From contig JAOTON010001483.1 of NCBI GenBank assembly GCA_034440635.1, positions 868,001 through 932,000 on the forward strand: 64,000 bases of DNA. Direction: 5' to 3'. How positions within the stretch are numbered: the first letter of the stretch is position 1; every line of letters starts with the position of its first letter. Both the position numbers and the translations under genes were made by a program. The notes under the pieces were generated by a model that saw only the letters and a program-made list of their open reading frames with translations, was not told where the DNA came from and did not search any database. Below, in pieces: positions 10,607-21,977 of this stretch. The stretch comes from Lepas anatifera (lineage: Eukaryota; Arthropoda; Thecostraca; Lepadidae).

Positions 10607-11814
10607 AGGCACCTCTTGTTGAAAGAAGAAAAAAGTCATCATTTCGTACGCAACAAAAAAATCAGACACGAACAATCAGTGCCACACGATCATGGCTGTT
10701 CCGGCACACCAGGCGGACAGTTTTAAGATCAAGCACTTCCCCTCACCGCAGCTATGTACCTCAAGTGGAAAATCGGCTTGTTTTCATTGTGGGTTTTTTT
10801 AACAAGTTTTGCCACTGCTTTGCTCTCCTTCGCTTTCATACCCTTTCCAGTTAAAAAAGTGATGTGATTTCCAGTTCAGTTGTCCAGAGTACCAATTAGT
10901 GTTTTTGCTTCTGACGGTTGTGGTCATAAGTTTGCTTGGTCAGCTCAGGGTGCCGACAGTGCTTGGTTGTCATTTGGCAGATGGAACTGAAATGCGTGGT
11001 GCATCTATAAGAGAACTGACTGGCATTTTGACACTCCATCGCCCGAACTCCCCCGGTGCCTATTCACCCGTTCAGGCAGGCAGGTTTTAGTTCTGATTTC
11101 TAGACAGCCTCAACTGGTTCTCTCCAGAGTTCGAAACTGCACGATCCCAATTTTTTGGCATTACCCAATCACTCTGCCTTTTTTAGTGTGTTTCAAGTCA
11201 ATGCGGTTGTTGGTGGGAAGAAATTGGTCAACGACTTGATCTTCTTAGGACGAAGTTAGAAGCTCAAGGTCCTACATTCGCCTGTCAGTTCTGTCAGACT
11301 GCCAGCTCTGTTACGGCTCAGGCATCTTTCTTCCGCGCTTTTTGTTGACCCGTGACGAAAATGACACCAAAGAGTCAAAAGTGCCGCATTGATGCAGGCC
11401 AGCCCACGACTGTGGCTTCATTGGCTAGTTCCACCGTCCGTGGTAGATAAATAACGCGACGGTTTTTAGACTGGGAGCAAAGCGGTGCCAAACCAATCAG
11501 TCACGCCAAATGGACACCGGAAACGCTAGTTTTTGCGCGATCGAGGGTGACAAGCTCTGGAAGTGACAGAAATGTCACCGCATGCAGCATCCATTCCTAG
11601 TCCGACAGCCTGGTTCAACGAGCTCCACGGCAGCTGTTGAACGTACAGACTGTTGCTGATAAATTATTCATCACAAATATTATACTTTGGAATTCGGGGA
11701 TGAAAGCTGTTTGATCGATAACTGGGAATGTTCGCACGGTGTTGCGGGCCGGGTTTTGTCCCCACCTCTGTCTGGCGGCAGTGCTGGCATGACTGACGAG
11801 TTGGGCGCGGCGGG
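10607..11814. other. Gene-free stretch
   Basis: Short open frames occur, but none has a recognisable domain or repeated homolog in the window. I see no transposon ends. Confidence 0.45.
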
Positions 11815-11990
11815 CCCGGACACGGCTGACTCGTCAGCTCTCATAGGCGGATCCAGGGAGCTAACACAGGCTGGCTCCCTGATTCCTATAGAGCGCTCGG
11901 TGCCCGGACACGGCTGACTCGTCAGCTCTCATAGGCGAATCCAGGGAGCTCAGAGAAGCAGGTTCCCCTTCCCTGTAGAACGCTCGGTGC
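11815..11990. repeat. Two tandem ~88-bp units
   Basis: CCCGGACACGGCTGACTCGT occurs at 11815 and again at 11903, each time followed by CAGCTCTCATAGGCG, ATCCAGGGAGCT and, later, CGCTCGGTG. The second unit is slightly diverged. Confidence 0.75.
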
Positions 11991-12195
11991 TCCCTGGCAC
12001 CGTCTCTGTCACCCTAAATTTCCCTTTCCACCCTTCCTTCCCCCAATTTGCAGGTGGTAGGGTACCTGCAATATGATTAACCCCAACCCACCCCTCCCCG
12101 ATAAGTCGCACCGATAAGCAATGGCACCGCGTGGTCCAATCTACACCTAGACCAACGCTCCCCATGGGAAATCCTGGTCTGCCTATGGTCACCTC

Positions 12196-12375
12196 TAGTG
12201 GCAGATCCAGGAATTCATTAAGGAAGGGGGTGGTGGGGAGGGGGGCGGCCTAGCGAGCTCGAGCCTCCTGTACCAGTGCCTCGGAACGGCCTCCGGCTAT
12301 GCATTAACTATAGGCACTCTGACATTTTGGGAGGAGCTGACCCCCCGCTTCCCCCTGCCCTTGTATCCGCCACTG
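12196..12375. mobile_element. CAGTGGCGGAT MITE (hAT-like)
   Basis: The ends are TAGTGGCAGATCCAGG and, inverted, CAGTGGCGGATACAAGG. They are flanked by GTCACCTC (12188-12195) and GTCACGCC (12376-12383), an 8-bp duplication with two differences. The element is 180 bp and non-coding. An 8-bp duplication with CAGTG ends suggests the hAT superfamily. Confidence 0.7.
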
Positions 12376-12383
12376 GTCACGCC

Positions 12384-13904
12384 CCGGGGCCCAGGTCGAT
12401 CGCCCCGCCAGGGGCTACGCGCCATATTACAGGCCATCCGTCAGAGGCCGATGCTGGAGTGGCATTCCCGCCACCTCTGAGCTCAGAGCATCTCGACTGG
12501 AAATCAGTAACGCTGCTGAAAAGCTGTAGTTTGATATTGGTTTATGCGTGACAGACACCGACCAAGCATCAGACATGGTCTGTGTTACCTGGAAATATTT
12601 CCTGACTCCATCCGCATGTGTTCCCATTCTGTCTTTGTTATGATCTGGGTTTTTGTCGTGATCTGGGTTATACACTGACAAAGGCAAGTCAATGTATAAC
12701 TTAAATTAGGACACAAAATACCTTGTGTAAATGACAAAATTGTTAGATTTTATACGATGATTATGCAAAAGCTGAACATAACTGCTAAGACGGCTTGCCT
12801 CGCTTTGGCATCCACCTCCCCAAGCTGACTGTCTCTGGATTTAAGGGTAAATGCTTGTTTCATAGGTTGTGCAATATTCAACATGTCTCGCAGAGATAAA
12901 ATACCAGGATCTTGAGAAAATTATCGGTAAAAACAATGTATAGGTTTAAAGGAACTTGGAGCTTGGTCCAAGCACCTCGCGTTTTCGCTGTTACTCACCG
13001 CTAATGATAAGTGCACCCCGAGCAAATGTGCCCGACCTCTGGGGCATCCCACGACAAATCGACAAATCGATGGGTTGAAATAACACCCTCATCTCTCAGA
13101 TTTTCATGAAAATTTGGGAATATGGTTCTCAGTGGCGCTGGAAACGACTGTGGTATTTTTAGTCTCGTCCGAATAACAGTTTCGGAGTTATGGCCTCGGG
13201 CAATCCAGCATCGGACGCGTGCATCGGACTTTTTGCTGGAGTTTTTGCCATTTGAATTAAAGGTATTCCTTCAAGAGGTTACATGAAAAGAATTGAAAAA
13301 AGTCTGAACAATGCAAAGATGTAAGTTTAATTATATTAATTGGCACGAATATGTATAAAATATAACTCCAAACCTTCGCAGAGATAAGCATACATATTTT
13401 CTATGTTTTTATTGACTTCAAAACAACTTCATGTGAAAGAGCATTGCTTAAACTACATATAATGCCAAAAAAGAATGGAGTCTACCGAGCAAAGTCAGTA
13501 ACGAGCACCACCGACCAAGCCCAACACCGTCGCCGGCCACTTAGCTTGCAGTCGGCACGCCGCATAGACGCGACCGGTAGTGGTGGTAGTGGTGTCTAAC
13601 AGAACATTTTGAGCCGTTACGAAAAAAACGGAACGTATTACCGGAACATTCGGAACAACTCCGACACTCTGGTGCATTTGCTGGAAAATGCAGTGGAAGG
13701 ATAATGCGTCTGAAGCCGATTATTACTGTTCGCTTAGGTTTGTTTAAGATAGTTTTCTTTTTCTGCCCATACCCTAAAACAGTTTCATGTATCCCAGTTC
13801 AATTGATATTAGAAAACACACATCACAAACACAAAGCCACATAGCGTCCACGACGACAACTGCTTTTCGAACATATAAGATTAAGACATGCTGCTTTATT
13901 TAAG
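12384..13904. other. Gene-free stretch
   Basis: No gene or complete element is supported. The block GCCACATAGCGTCCACG at about 13841 recurs at 63207, so at least part is dispersed repeat. Confidence 0.45.
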
Positions 13905-13957
13905 ATCTGACCCACTAAGAGCGACTCCATCACATGGTGCCATTGAACTTCACAGAT

Positions 13958-14272
13958 TCAATTTGAAACTCGAACCTTCTGTCCCTTATCATTCGAGAGC
14001 TCATGGACAATAACGGCCTTTGAATTAACCGGTACGAACTTGGGAATCTTCAATGTTCCTTTTCTTGTGACTGCCTTATTGAAGCGTTTTCTGAGCTCAG
14101 TAGCTAATTCGAGTACTTTTTGTCGAAGCATTTTCGGTAGAGATCGAGACAAGCAATGGAACACCATTTCCGTGTTCCCTTCCAAGCATGGTTGCTGAGA
14201 TCGTAAGGGGATGGGTACCCCCTGCCAGTAAAGGTGGCCCGGGGCCTCATACCAGCGCGTGTTAAAAAGCAC
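13958..14272 (-). pseudogene. Unrecognised coding-like fragment in the duplicated locus
   Basis: A 104-codon minus-strand frame ends in a charged segment that includes LATELRKRFNKAV, GTLKIPKFVPVNSKAVIV and HELSNDKGQKVRV. In copy 2 (about 35640-36060, minus) the same residues are largely readable but with an in-frame stop and an interrupting segment, so both copies descend from one coding sequence. The N-terminal part runs into the family A element at 14266 and is therefore disrupted. I do not recognise the family; it may be the C-terminal exon of a transposon protein or of a duplicated host gene. Confidence 0.35.
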
Positions 14273-15171
14273 ACTGGAGGGGAGCCTCGGAGGCCCCCAA
14301 CTACTTTTTTCTAGGTGGCCGGAGAACCCTTTGTGGCAAAAAAAACGACATTTCGCTACTTTTGAGAATATTCAATGGCACGTCCATTGGTCAAATAACC
14401 TTGAAAACCAGCCCCAATTTTGTAATTATAGGCTTTCAAAGTTAAACCCTTTATTTTGAGATCGCTGCAATCGCGCGGTTGCACCAGTTCGCGTGCATCA
14501 AAGACCAACCGGCAACGTTATAGCGCCATATAAAACGAGATTATATGTCAAGTTCACCCCTCATGAAGTTCAAGGTCACAATTCAAGGCCATACTGACAT
14601 TCTCAAAGTCATTGGTCCGGTGCTTCCGGTCGCATGGCGTTACCCAGTATTACGTATATTATGCTACGACGTCATAGTTAACGATAACTCAATGTAAGGG
14701 TCAAGGTCACAGGTCAAAGTAAAATGTCATGGGTAAAGGTCAATTTTCGTTTCCTGTCCAACGGTTGCTATGGTGCTAGTTATGGTGTAATTAAAGAGAA
14801 TATGTCATATTGTGACGTCATAGATCAATGACCTTGAATGACCTTAACGCCAAAAATTAGTTTTACAATTCTTGGGACGTTCTCACTATGACCTTGCTCT
14901 GTTTTTAGTGCATTCTGAACTTCTTTGCGCTTAATCACGGCATTTCCGGATGAATACCCAGCACGGCTAATACTTGACCTTTATGACCTCGTTTGAACTC
15001 GACGATGCTGACCTAGGTCAATTATGATCGGTCATAATATAGATTTTAATAGTTCCCACCCAGTCCCCAACCGGAGTTTTTCTACGCCTCCCAGTTTCCG
15101 AGAGCTCAGGGGGCCCACCAGTCGCCCCCCTCCACTGCCCGTAAGTGTCGGATGCCTCTCCAGTGCGGGTG
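14266..15171. mobile_element. Family A TTAA element, copy 1
   Basis: It lies between TTAA (14262-14265) and CTAA (15172-15175). The right end inverted reads CACCCGCACTGGAGAGG; the left end reads AAAGCACACTGGAGGGG. The body carries many AGGTCA/TGACCT hexamers (for example TCAAGGTCACAGGTCAAAGT around 14700) and aligns with 36110-36993 and, inverted, with 58680-59649. It is 906 bp and non-coding. Confidence 0.78.
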
Positions 15172-15348
15172 CTAAGGAATGGGACATTGATTACAAGTTA
15201 TTGTTTTAAATACATCCTTACCCTCATTGCCGACCAATTCCATCATTGACACCTTTTTCGTGACCAGAGACGTTTGATAGTTGCAGCGACGGCGGGCCGC
15301 GCTGGCGCACGAACCTCACAAAAGTTGGGATCGGGATGTCTGGGAGCT

Positions 15349-15741
15349 CAGTGTCAGTGTCAGTGTCAGTTTATTTAGGCACATCCCACAAAACAAGGCT
15401 TTTCATGCACCACGTCAAGTAAGAAAAAAATCGAGTGGTTGTGTAAGACATGCGTGACAGAGCAAAAGTGTAGACAAACCCCATACACTCATTAAATCAG
15501 AAATTCAAAACATCGCCTCTTAAAACCCTCAATAGACCGTGTCTGAAGCCTGAACGACTAGCAGAGTGACGTACTTCAGGCGGAAGAGCATTGTAGCGGG
15601 CTGCACATGCAAAACTCAACCTGCGCTTTCCCGCGTTCGTCTTCGCGCGTGGGGGACGTAGGTCGCCTACTTGGCGAGTGTCATGATGATGATTAACACA
15701 TCTAAACATTGTTCTCAGAGCGTGTGGCTCACCAGTTGACC
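15349..15741 (-). pseudogene. LINE2, 3' portion (ORF2 C-terminus and tail)
   Basis: On the minus strand, 15741-15497 encodes the end of a CR1-type ORF2: STGEPHALRTMF, DLRPPRAKTNAG, a segment ending in RYNALPPEVRHS, and a terminal Leu-rich stretch. The RT.G...F..AA..YN.LP..VR pattern is typical of the region after the LINE thumb. The 3' untranslated part ends in AAATAAA and a (CTGACA)n tail, seen on the plus strand as TGTCAG repeats at 15349-15372. The coding sequence continues across the LINE1 insertion at 21522. This is the 3' terminus of the element that starts near 25811. Confidence 0.82.
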
Positions 15742-15877
15742 TGACCCAGCCGGCCGGGTCGGTTGTCCCCACCCCCGCTCCGCGCGACCGAGCTCCTCTG
15801 CTGTACCGAGTAGCAGGGAGCTAGTGACCTGTCATAAAGTGAGCAATAGATAGTGAGTTGGTGGTGGCGGCACGGCC

Positions 15878-16655
15878 ATGGCCCAGCAACTTAAATCAAC
15901 ATTCTTACAGTGCATCAAGGACCCGGAATTTTCCACAGTGCTCCGTGATGTAATGACACCAATGATAAGGGAGCTGATGTCTGAAGTGTTGGCCTCTAAG
16001 GACGAGGAGATCGCAGCGCTTAAAAAGTGAGTTAAATGCGACTAAGGCCGCTGTGAACGAACTGGAACAGTATTTTCGTCGGCTGTGTTTGAACATCAGT
16101 GGCATTCCTGAATCTGACGGTGAAAACACTGACAACCTGGTGTTGAAGGTAGCTACTGCTGCAGGCGTATCGATGACATCAGCGGACATTGAAAGGTCGC
16201 ATCGAGTGCGTAGGCCGGGAAGTGACAAAACTAGGACCCTGGTAGCCCGTTTCACCTCGTGGCGTGCCAGGGAAGGACTGTATTCCGCCAGGAAAAATCT
16301 GGAAGCAACCAGGTGTCACCTCTCGGCCGACGTTCTCAAAAATACTTTCATATCAGAAAATCTTACAAAAACAAACATGGCAGTCATGTACGCAGCCAGA
16401 CAGCTTCGCAGAAGTGGGAAAATTCACTCAGTATGGAGCGACAACTGTCGGATGAAAGTTCGGAAGGAGAGAGACGGTGCGACAAACGTCATCAAAACGC
16501 TGGATGATCTGAGAGACCTAGTGGGAGACCAACCAGAGCTGACCCATACCGACCGGAACCAGGGCACTGCAACCGCCTCTGGAACGGACGCCGACGGCTT
16601 CACAATTGTTACCCGCAACAGAGGTAACCGCAGAGGACGTGGAGGCAGGACATAG
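15878..16655 (+). pseudogene. LINE1 ORF1, RNA-binding protein, frameshifted
   Basis: ATG at 15878 opens a 50-codon N-terminal part (MAQQLKSTFL…EEIAALKK), an acidic, helix-prone segment, and stops at 16028-16030. The next frame carries on without a gap in similarity from about 16029 (ELNATKAAVNELEQ) to 16655, implying a one-base slip in the A-run at 16022-16026. The second part has the L1/CR1-type RRM signature: LNISGIPES, a DIERSHRV segment, RTLVARFTSWRAR, and ISENLTKTN. These ORF1 proteins coat LINE RNA, trimerise through the N-terminal coiled coil and act as nucleic-acid chaperones. The C-terminus is Gly/Arg-rich (RGNRRGRGGRT), probably adding RNA affinity. Length after allowing for the slip, about 258 residues, is normal for this class. 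Confidence 0.8.
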
Positions 16656-17663
16656 TCTTCAAATCTGGAAATTCTCGCCCACAATCTCTCAGCTTTCACA
16701 TCGATTCAGAAGATATTGTTTTGCTGATCCACGCGGCCTGTCTGCACTTCCAGTGAGCTACCGTCGAATCGAGACCGACGCGACTTCGAGGCTGCCGGCG
16801 ACGCAGACCAGAAGCAACCAACGCAGGTCCAGCCGGTGCAAACCAACCAGTGCAGTGCAAGATCATTAGTAAGGACACACATTCGTATTGTGAGTACAGA
16901 ATAGCCGTTTCTTCAGTCGTTACTGGGCCGATTGAAGTTTTTGGTATGCATAATTTTGTTAAGGACTTTATATAAGTTATCGCTGTAAGTGCAGATCAGC
17001 CGTGTACACACCTGATATCCTCGCATGTCACGAACACATTGAGCATTTCCGTCAAGTCTGTTTTCCGGACTAATGTAAATTTCCGTGCAAAGTGAGTTTC
17101 ATTGTTTTTTACATTAATCAGTGCAGACCGCATTAGTAATTCGTGTCAACTGCCCATGCACCCTACTATCGCCCCTGCGGCTGCAGCATTTTAGCTTTTG
17201 GCTTCTAGACCACATTTTCATGTGCCGCAATTGCTCCGCTCTATCTGCGGACGAGTGTTCACCCTGGGGCCGGAGCAGAGCTGTGTGCAGCCAAAGAGAG
17301 GACTGGTTAGAGAACCGTTATCTTCACCAACATTCTGTGTCGTGTCATCTTGCTTCAGTGCAGGAAATTTCCTTCGGATAATTTCCTGATTGTGTGTTAA
17401 AGTGAGCTTTCGTTCCTTTACATTTCAGTTTTCTTTTATCCCATGTTGTCAATGTATACTGCCGCCCCTGCTACCAGGGTGCTCGGTCACCGGCGGATGC
17501 GCCGCCCCTTGTTGTCACGTGACTAGAACAGGTGGCGCAGGTGTGCGCTGAGTCGACACTGGAATCTTTGATTCACTATTCAGAGTTGATCTGACGAGCA
17601 CCATGATTGTCTGATTAGAGTGTTATCTGATGTCAACCGGTACTATTTTGCTGACCGCCGACC
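16656..17663 (+). other. LINE1 inter-ORF region
   Basis: About 1 kb between ORF1 and ORF2 without convincing coding sequence. Its last part (about 17430-17560, starting near the CTGCCGCCCCTGCTACC block) resembles 27345-27560, so pieces of this LINE family lie elsewhere in the window. How ORF2 is translated over such a long spacer is not evident; a second promoter, a spliced transcript or reinitiation are possibilities. Confidence 0.6.
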
Positions 17664-20600
17664 ATGGTAATTTTTTCCCCGGGCTCTTCAACAAGGGGGT
17701 TTAAGTTTAACTTGTTTTCCTGTTTTATGTTCGTCGCTGTGCCGCCAGCCGCCTACCGGCTCAGTTTGGTTCGCCTACCACCGGACTGCGCGGCCGCCTC
17801 CTGCTGCCCTCTACGCTCGTTTGCCACTGGGCAATGCACACCCCAGCTCCTTCCGTCACTGTTCGGCTCAGTGGTGCTAAATATCTCTCAGAATGGTTGT
17901 CTGCGCATAAAACTAACGAACTCATGGTGGCATAAAATAAATAATTATCATAGCCTAGAACTTATTGAAAAAATCCTAATATCGCAAGGCATTGAGTCGA
18001 ACCCAGGCCCACGTGATAATTTAATGATAGCGCATGTTAACATAAATAGTATTACTGCCCCACTTAGATTAGAAGAACTTGATCAGTTTGTCACCACGAA
18101 TCGCATCGACGTTTTAGCTCTTTCTGAGACTAAATTGGATGAAACAGTGCACCCGAGCCGGTACAATTTACAAGAATTCCACACTCCCTTGCTCCGCACA
18201 CGCAACCGTCACGGAGGGGGAGTCGCACTATACGCACGAAATGCTCTATCGATTAAAAGAATCCCCCAACTTGAACTTGCGGGAGAGGAGTGGATCTGGG
18301 CCTTGTTGAGAATACGAGAAACAACTCTCATCATTTGCAGTGTATATGTACCGCCAACAACAAGATTGCCGGACAACAAGATTTTATTGACAAACTAAGC
18401 GATAGTATAGCCCTGGCTGCCGCGTATTCGCCTGCCGCTATTTTAATCTTAGGCGATATGAATGTTGGCAACATCTATCTGGAAACTGGCATGCAGCTAG
18501 TTAGCAGTGGTGTAACAACTTTTGATAAAAAAACTAAAAGACAGCACGGATACCCTGGACCTCAAACAATTGATCGCAGAACCAACTAGGCTAGAGGGTC
18601 AAAGTAATAACCTCAGAGACTTATTTTTTATTTCCGAACCATCAATTGTAAACGACAGTGGTACTTTACCATCTTTTTCACAAATTGATCATCTACCGAT
18701 TTATGCATCACTTAACATCGTACCAACAAACAACCCCATACATAAAAAGCTGGTCTGGGATTACGACAAATTAAACATAGAAGGTTTTATCCGAAGTCTC
18801 CAGGCTGTTAACTGGAATGAAATTTTGTCTAAAACCATAGATGAAGCTACCCGTGAATTCACGGATGTTGTCTTGGGCGCAGCCCAGAATGCCATCCCAA
18901 CTAGGGTGATACGCCTAACAAAACAAAACAAGCCCTGGATAAAATCAGAAATTCTGCGCAATATCCGGAAACGTGATAGACTTTTCAAACTAGCAAAAAA
19001 AGCGGAATTGTATCCATGATTGGCAAAAATGGAGATCGCAGAGAAATTATGTGACAAAACTGAATAGGCAGGTTAAGACCAGATACCTTCAGACAAAAAT
19101 CAATTATCTTTTAAAATTCAAGCAAAATCCATACCAATACCACAAAACACTAAAATCAATTATTGGTCGTCATTCGGAATCCAATGTACCACCACTAGTC
19201 GATACAGCCGGCAATATGACAGTTGAAGATGGGGTTAAGGCGAACATTTTAGATGAATATTTTGCGTCTTTATCAGCACTGGACATCGATGACGATTTCA
19301 ATCCTGAAATAACTAGAAACAGGGAGTTGCCGTCACTTTCTACTGTTATAGTTTCGGAACGTGAGGTTCTAAAACTGATTAACGCGATTGACGTTTCAAA
19401 ATCATGTGGCCCAGACCAGCTTCCGGCGCGTATCATTAAGATGGCTGCAGTACTTATCTATGAGCCGCTCACTGCCCTTTTCAACAAATCACTACAATTG
19501 GGTGTTTACCCAACTATGTGGAAGCAGGCGACTATACAACCAATATTCAAAAAGAAAGGATCCCCATCTGACCCACAGAGCTATAGACCAATCAGTCTCC
19601 TTCCCATATTATCAAAAATATTTGGAAAAATTATCTTCCACAGAATTTATGCCCACGTCACCAGCAATTCCCTACTTTGTTCTAAGCAAAGCGGCTACCG
19701 ACCTGGACATAGCACGGAAATTCAGCTGACTTACCTAACCCACGAACTATATAAGACTCTTGACGATGGTGACGACTTCACCGCAGTTTATTTGGACATT
19801 GCAAAATACTTCAATACAATTTGGCACAGAGGCCTGCTCCTGAAGTGTCAATACGAGTTTGGAATCACTGGAAATTTATTGCTTTGGTTACAATCTTACC
19901 TTAAGGACAGAAAACAACAAGTTAAAATAGGCCAATCTCTCTCTTCTCCGGTGACCATCAACGCAGGATGTCCACAGGGTTCAGTATTGGGCCCTTTGCT
20001 AGCTTTGATGTATTTAAACGACCTAGCAGACAAAACCACAAACAAAATCTTGTTCTTTGCAGATGACACTTCAATCTACGCCCAGTATAACCCGCAGGAC
20101 CCGTCTTTAGCACAGAGCTCCGTGCAAAATGACCTGAATACGATTGAACGCTACGCTAAAAGTTGGTTAATTACTTTCAATGCTTCGAAAACAATTCAAC
20201 AGACTTTTTCAACCCGAACTAACCCTAAAAAGCTTCAGCTCAGGTTTGAGGGTCGCGCTATAACTCACACGGACAGTCATAAGCATCTCGGTATAACTTT
20301 ATCCACTGACCTCAGATACCACGAACACGTGAACGAAATTAATCTAAGGGTGAATCGATCTCTAAGCCCTCTATACCCCGTGGCCCAGTTTTTACCTCGA
20401 CACATTCTGACACAACTTTATACTATTTATGTGCTACCGATTTTCGACTATTGTGACACTGTCTATGGCCCTCAGCTAACCTTTTATGATGCCAACCGTC
20501 TCGAATTATTACAAAATAGAGCTATGAGACTCATTACAGGCACACCGTTCAGAACATCTTCGAAAAAATTACGATCAGATCTAGGATGGAACACGTTAGC

Positions 20601-21255
20601 AACTAGACGCGAAATACACCGTCTAAATTTATACCATCGACTTGGAAACAATAATGATCGACTCCCAGAATTTATAGTTAACATGGTTCCACACACCCGA
20701 CAGCAAGACACAGACCGAAGACTACGCAACGCCCTGACGCTCTCCCTCCCCCAAAACCGAACTTCTTTGTTCCAAAGATCATTTGTTCCCGCAACCACCA
20801 CACTTTGGAACAAACTACCAGAGACGATTCGTGCCTCCCCTACAGTTAAACAATTCAGAAAAGAATTAAGCAAACTTATGAACGCTCAACCCGCGCCAGC
20901 ATTTTTCTCATATGGCTCCAAAACCGGCAACACACTACACACAAAGCTTAGGTTAGGTATCTCAGATTTAAACGCACATATGTTTGCCATTCAAAAAACT
21001 GATCATCCCGGCTGCGCCTGCGGCAGCGCCTTTGAAACGGTAACCCATTATATCACCCAGTGTAACCTACATGGAGAGAGCCGAAACAAGTTATATCGCA
21101 CTATCTCAGAACTTCTCGGAATAGATTTCTCCCAAGTACCCAAGGAAAAGAAAGTTAGGATACTTCTCGATGGGCATGAAATCAGTGACGGAGAGAGCCT
21201 TGGTGTTGCCTTAGCGTTTCAGAAATTCATTTTTGAATCAAAACGTTTCCAATAA
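17664..21255 (+). pseudogene. LINE1 ORF2: 2A-like leader, AP endonuclease, reverse transcriptase; three frameshifts
   Basis: ATG 17664 opens a frame whose residues 109-116 are GIESNPGP, a 2A-like motif with Gly where the classical motif has Asp. The AP-type endonuclease follows: IAHVNIN, ALSETKLD and, after a slip near 18350-18390, ILGDMN. A second slip near 18530 leads to the LIAEPTR…SQIDHLP end of the domain, where the usual Ser-Asp-His reads Ile-Asp-His. A third slip near 19010-19050 leads into the 734-codon frame 19051-21255 with the reverse transcriptase: YLDIAKYF (metal-binding Asp249 of that frame), CPQGSVLGP (from residue 307) and FADD (Asp338-339), then the thumb and a Cys/His cluster (CAC…H…C, residues 655-676) at the C-terminus. 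The RT frame has no stop, while the endonuclease third is broken. Enzymes of this kind nick target DNA and copy the LINE RNA in place. Confidence 0.85.
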
Positions 21256-21521
21256 TAACGGTAAACCTGGTGGCCTAGGCATCGTCAGGAGGCTGGAGGC
21301 GGCTCGCGCCGGTGAGGTATTTCATCCTGTGGTTCGGTGGCCGGTGGGCGGGGCGTGTCGGCGTGGACGGCTGTGGTTATGACGTCACCATCGTGTATTT
21401 TGTATTGGTTGCGAGAGGTGCCTTGTTATATGCCCTCAGGGCATTTGCACCAATCGCGTGATTTTTTGTTTTGTTTACATGTGTGCATTATCGAATACAA
21501 ATTTCAACAACAACAACAACA

Positions 21522-21977
21522 ACCAGTGACCAGAATATTATGTACAAGACACTGCTGATGGTACTCGTTGAGTTGATGAGAATTGAGCAGACCAAGCTGC
21601 TTTACATCGCGAGAGATATGCTCAAACTTGCGCTTTCCGGTGATTACGCGGGCACTCAAGTTAATGAGGTTTTGAACACGAAGCAGTTGTGTGGTCTCGC
21701 ATGTACCACAAATAGAAATACAATATCTTATGACAGATATGACAAGGCTTTCCACGACTTGTTTCAGAACTGACTTCGGTATGAGGCGGCGCGCATGAGT
21801 AAGTGCAATGAGGACTCCAGTGCATTTAGCTGTCATATGATCGATATGGTTTTGAAACGAAAGATGCCGGTTCATGCAAAGTCCGAGGTTTTTTACTTCA
21901 CGTGATTCTGATACGACTGTATCAACCAAGATTACTTTACTTACTCGCCAACGTGACGTCACACAATTTGGCACCAA
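21522..21977 (-). pseudogene. LINE2 ORF2, thumb region
   Basis: The minus-strand frame encodes ESREVKNLGLCMNRHLSFQ, then ARRLIPKSVLKQVVESLV and RVQNLINLSARVITGK, followed by LLNSHQLNEYHQQCLVHNIL. This is the VKNLG…H…LP…L..L..Q..AARVI layout that follows the RT core in CR1-group LINEs. Its 3' continuation is at 15741 beyond LINE1; its 5' continuation is at about 23875 beyond a ~1.77-kb insert. The open frame runs on into the LINE1 CAA tail as a run of Cys codons, which is an artefact of the junction. Confidence 0.82.

Larger units (their letters stand above)
13905..15345. repeat. Duplicated locus, copy 1 (partner 35591-37200)
   Basis: From AGATCTGACC at 13905 to GGGAGCTCAG at about 15345 the sequence aligns with 35591-37200 through non-transposon flank, a family A element in the same place, and flank again. 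Either the locus was duplicated after the family A insertion, or it is one larger repeat whose ancestor already carried that element. Copy 1 lacks the family B element that sits at the left border of copy 2, and it lacks a ~150-bp segment present in copy 2 at 35820-35971. LINE2 is inserted at its right border. Confidence 0.8.
15742..21521 (+). mobile_element. LINE1: nearly full-length CR1/L2-type non-LTR retrotransposon
   Basis: About 5.78 kb, with a 5' leader, ORF1 (RRM type), a ~1-kb inter-ORF region, ORF2 (endonuclease and reverse transcriptase), a short 3' UTR and a (CAA)n tail at 21507-21521. It is flanked by ACCAGTTGACC (15731-15741) and ACCAGTGACC (21522-21531), a target-site duplication differing by one base. 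Removing it rejoins the minus-strand LINE2 frame (…VTG / EPH…). This is the youngest insertion in its neighbourhood, yet ORF1 carries one frameshift and ORF2 three, so this copy is dead. The RT core is intact in one frame. The clade (CR1/L2 group) is inferred from ORF organisation and the thumb/C-terminal pattern. Confidence 0.88.

Noticed and set aside
16053..16655. ORF1 starting at 16053 as a complete gene
   Set aside because: That start is GTG, and similarity continues upstream in frame to 16029 and, after a one-base slip, to the ATG at 15878.
21471..21773. Plus-strand 100-residue frame starting in the LINE1 3' UTR
   Set aside because: It runs across the LINE1 tail into antisense LINE2; the minus-strand reading has clear LINE similarity.
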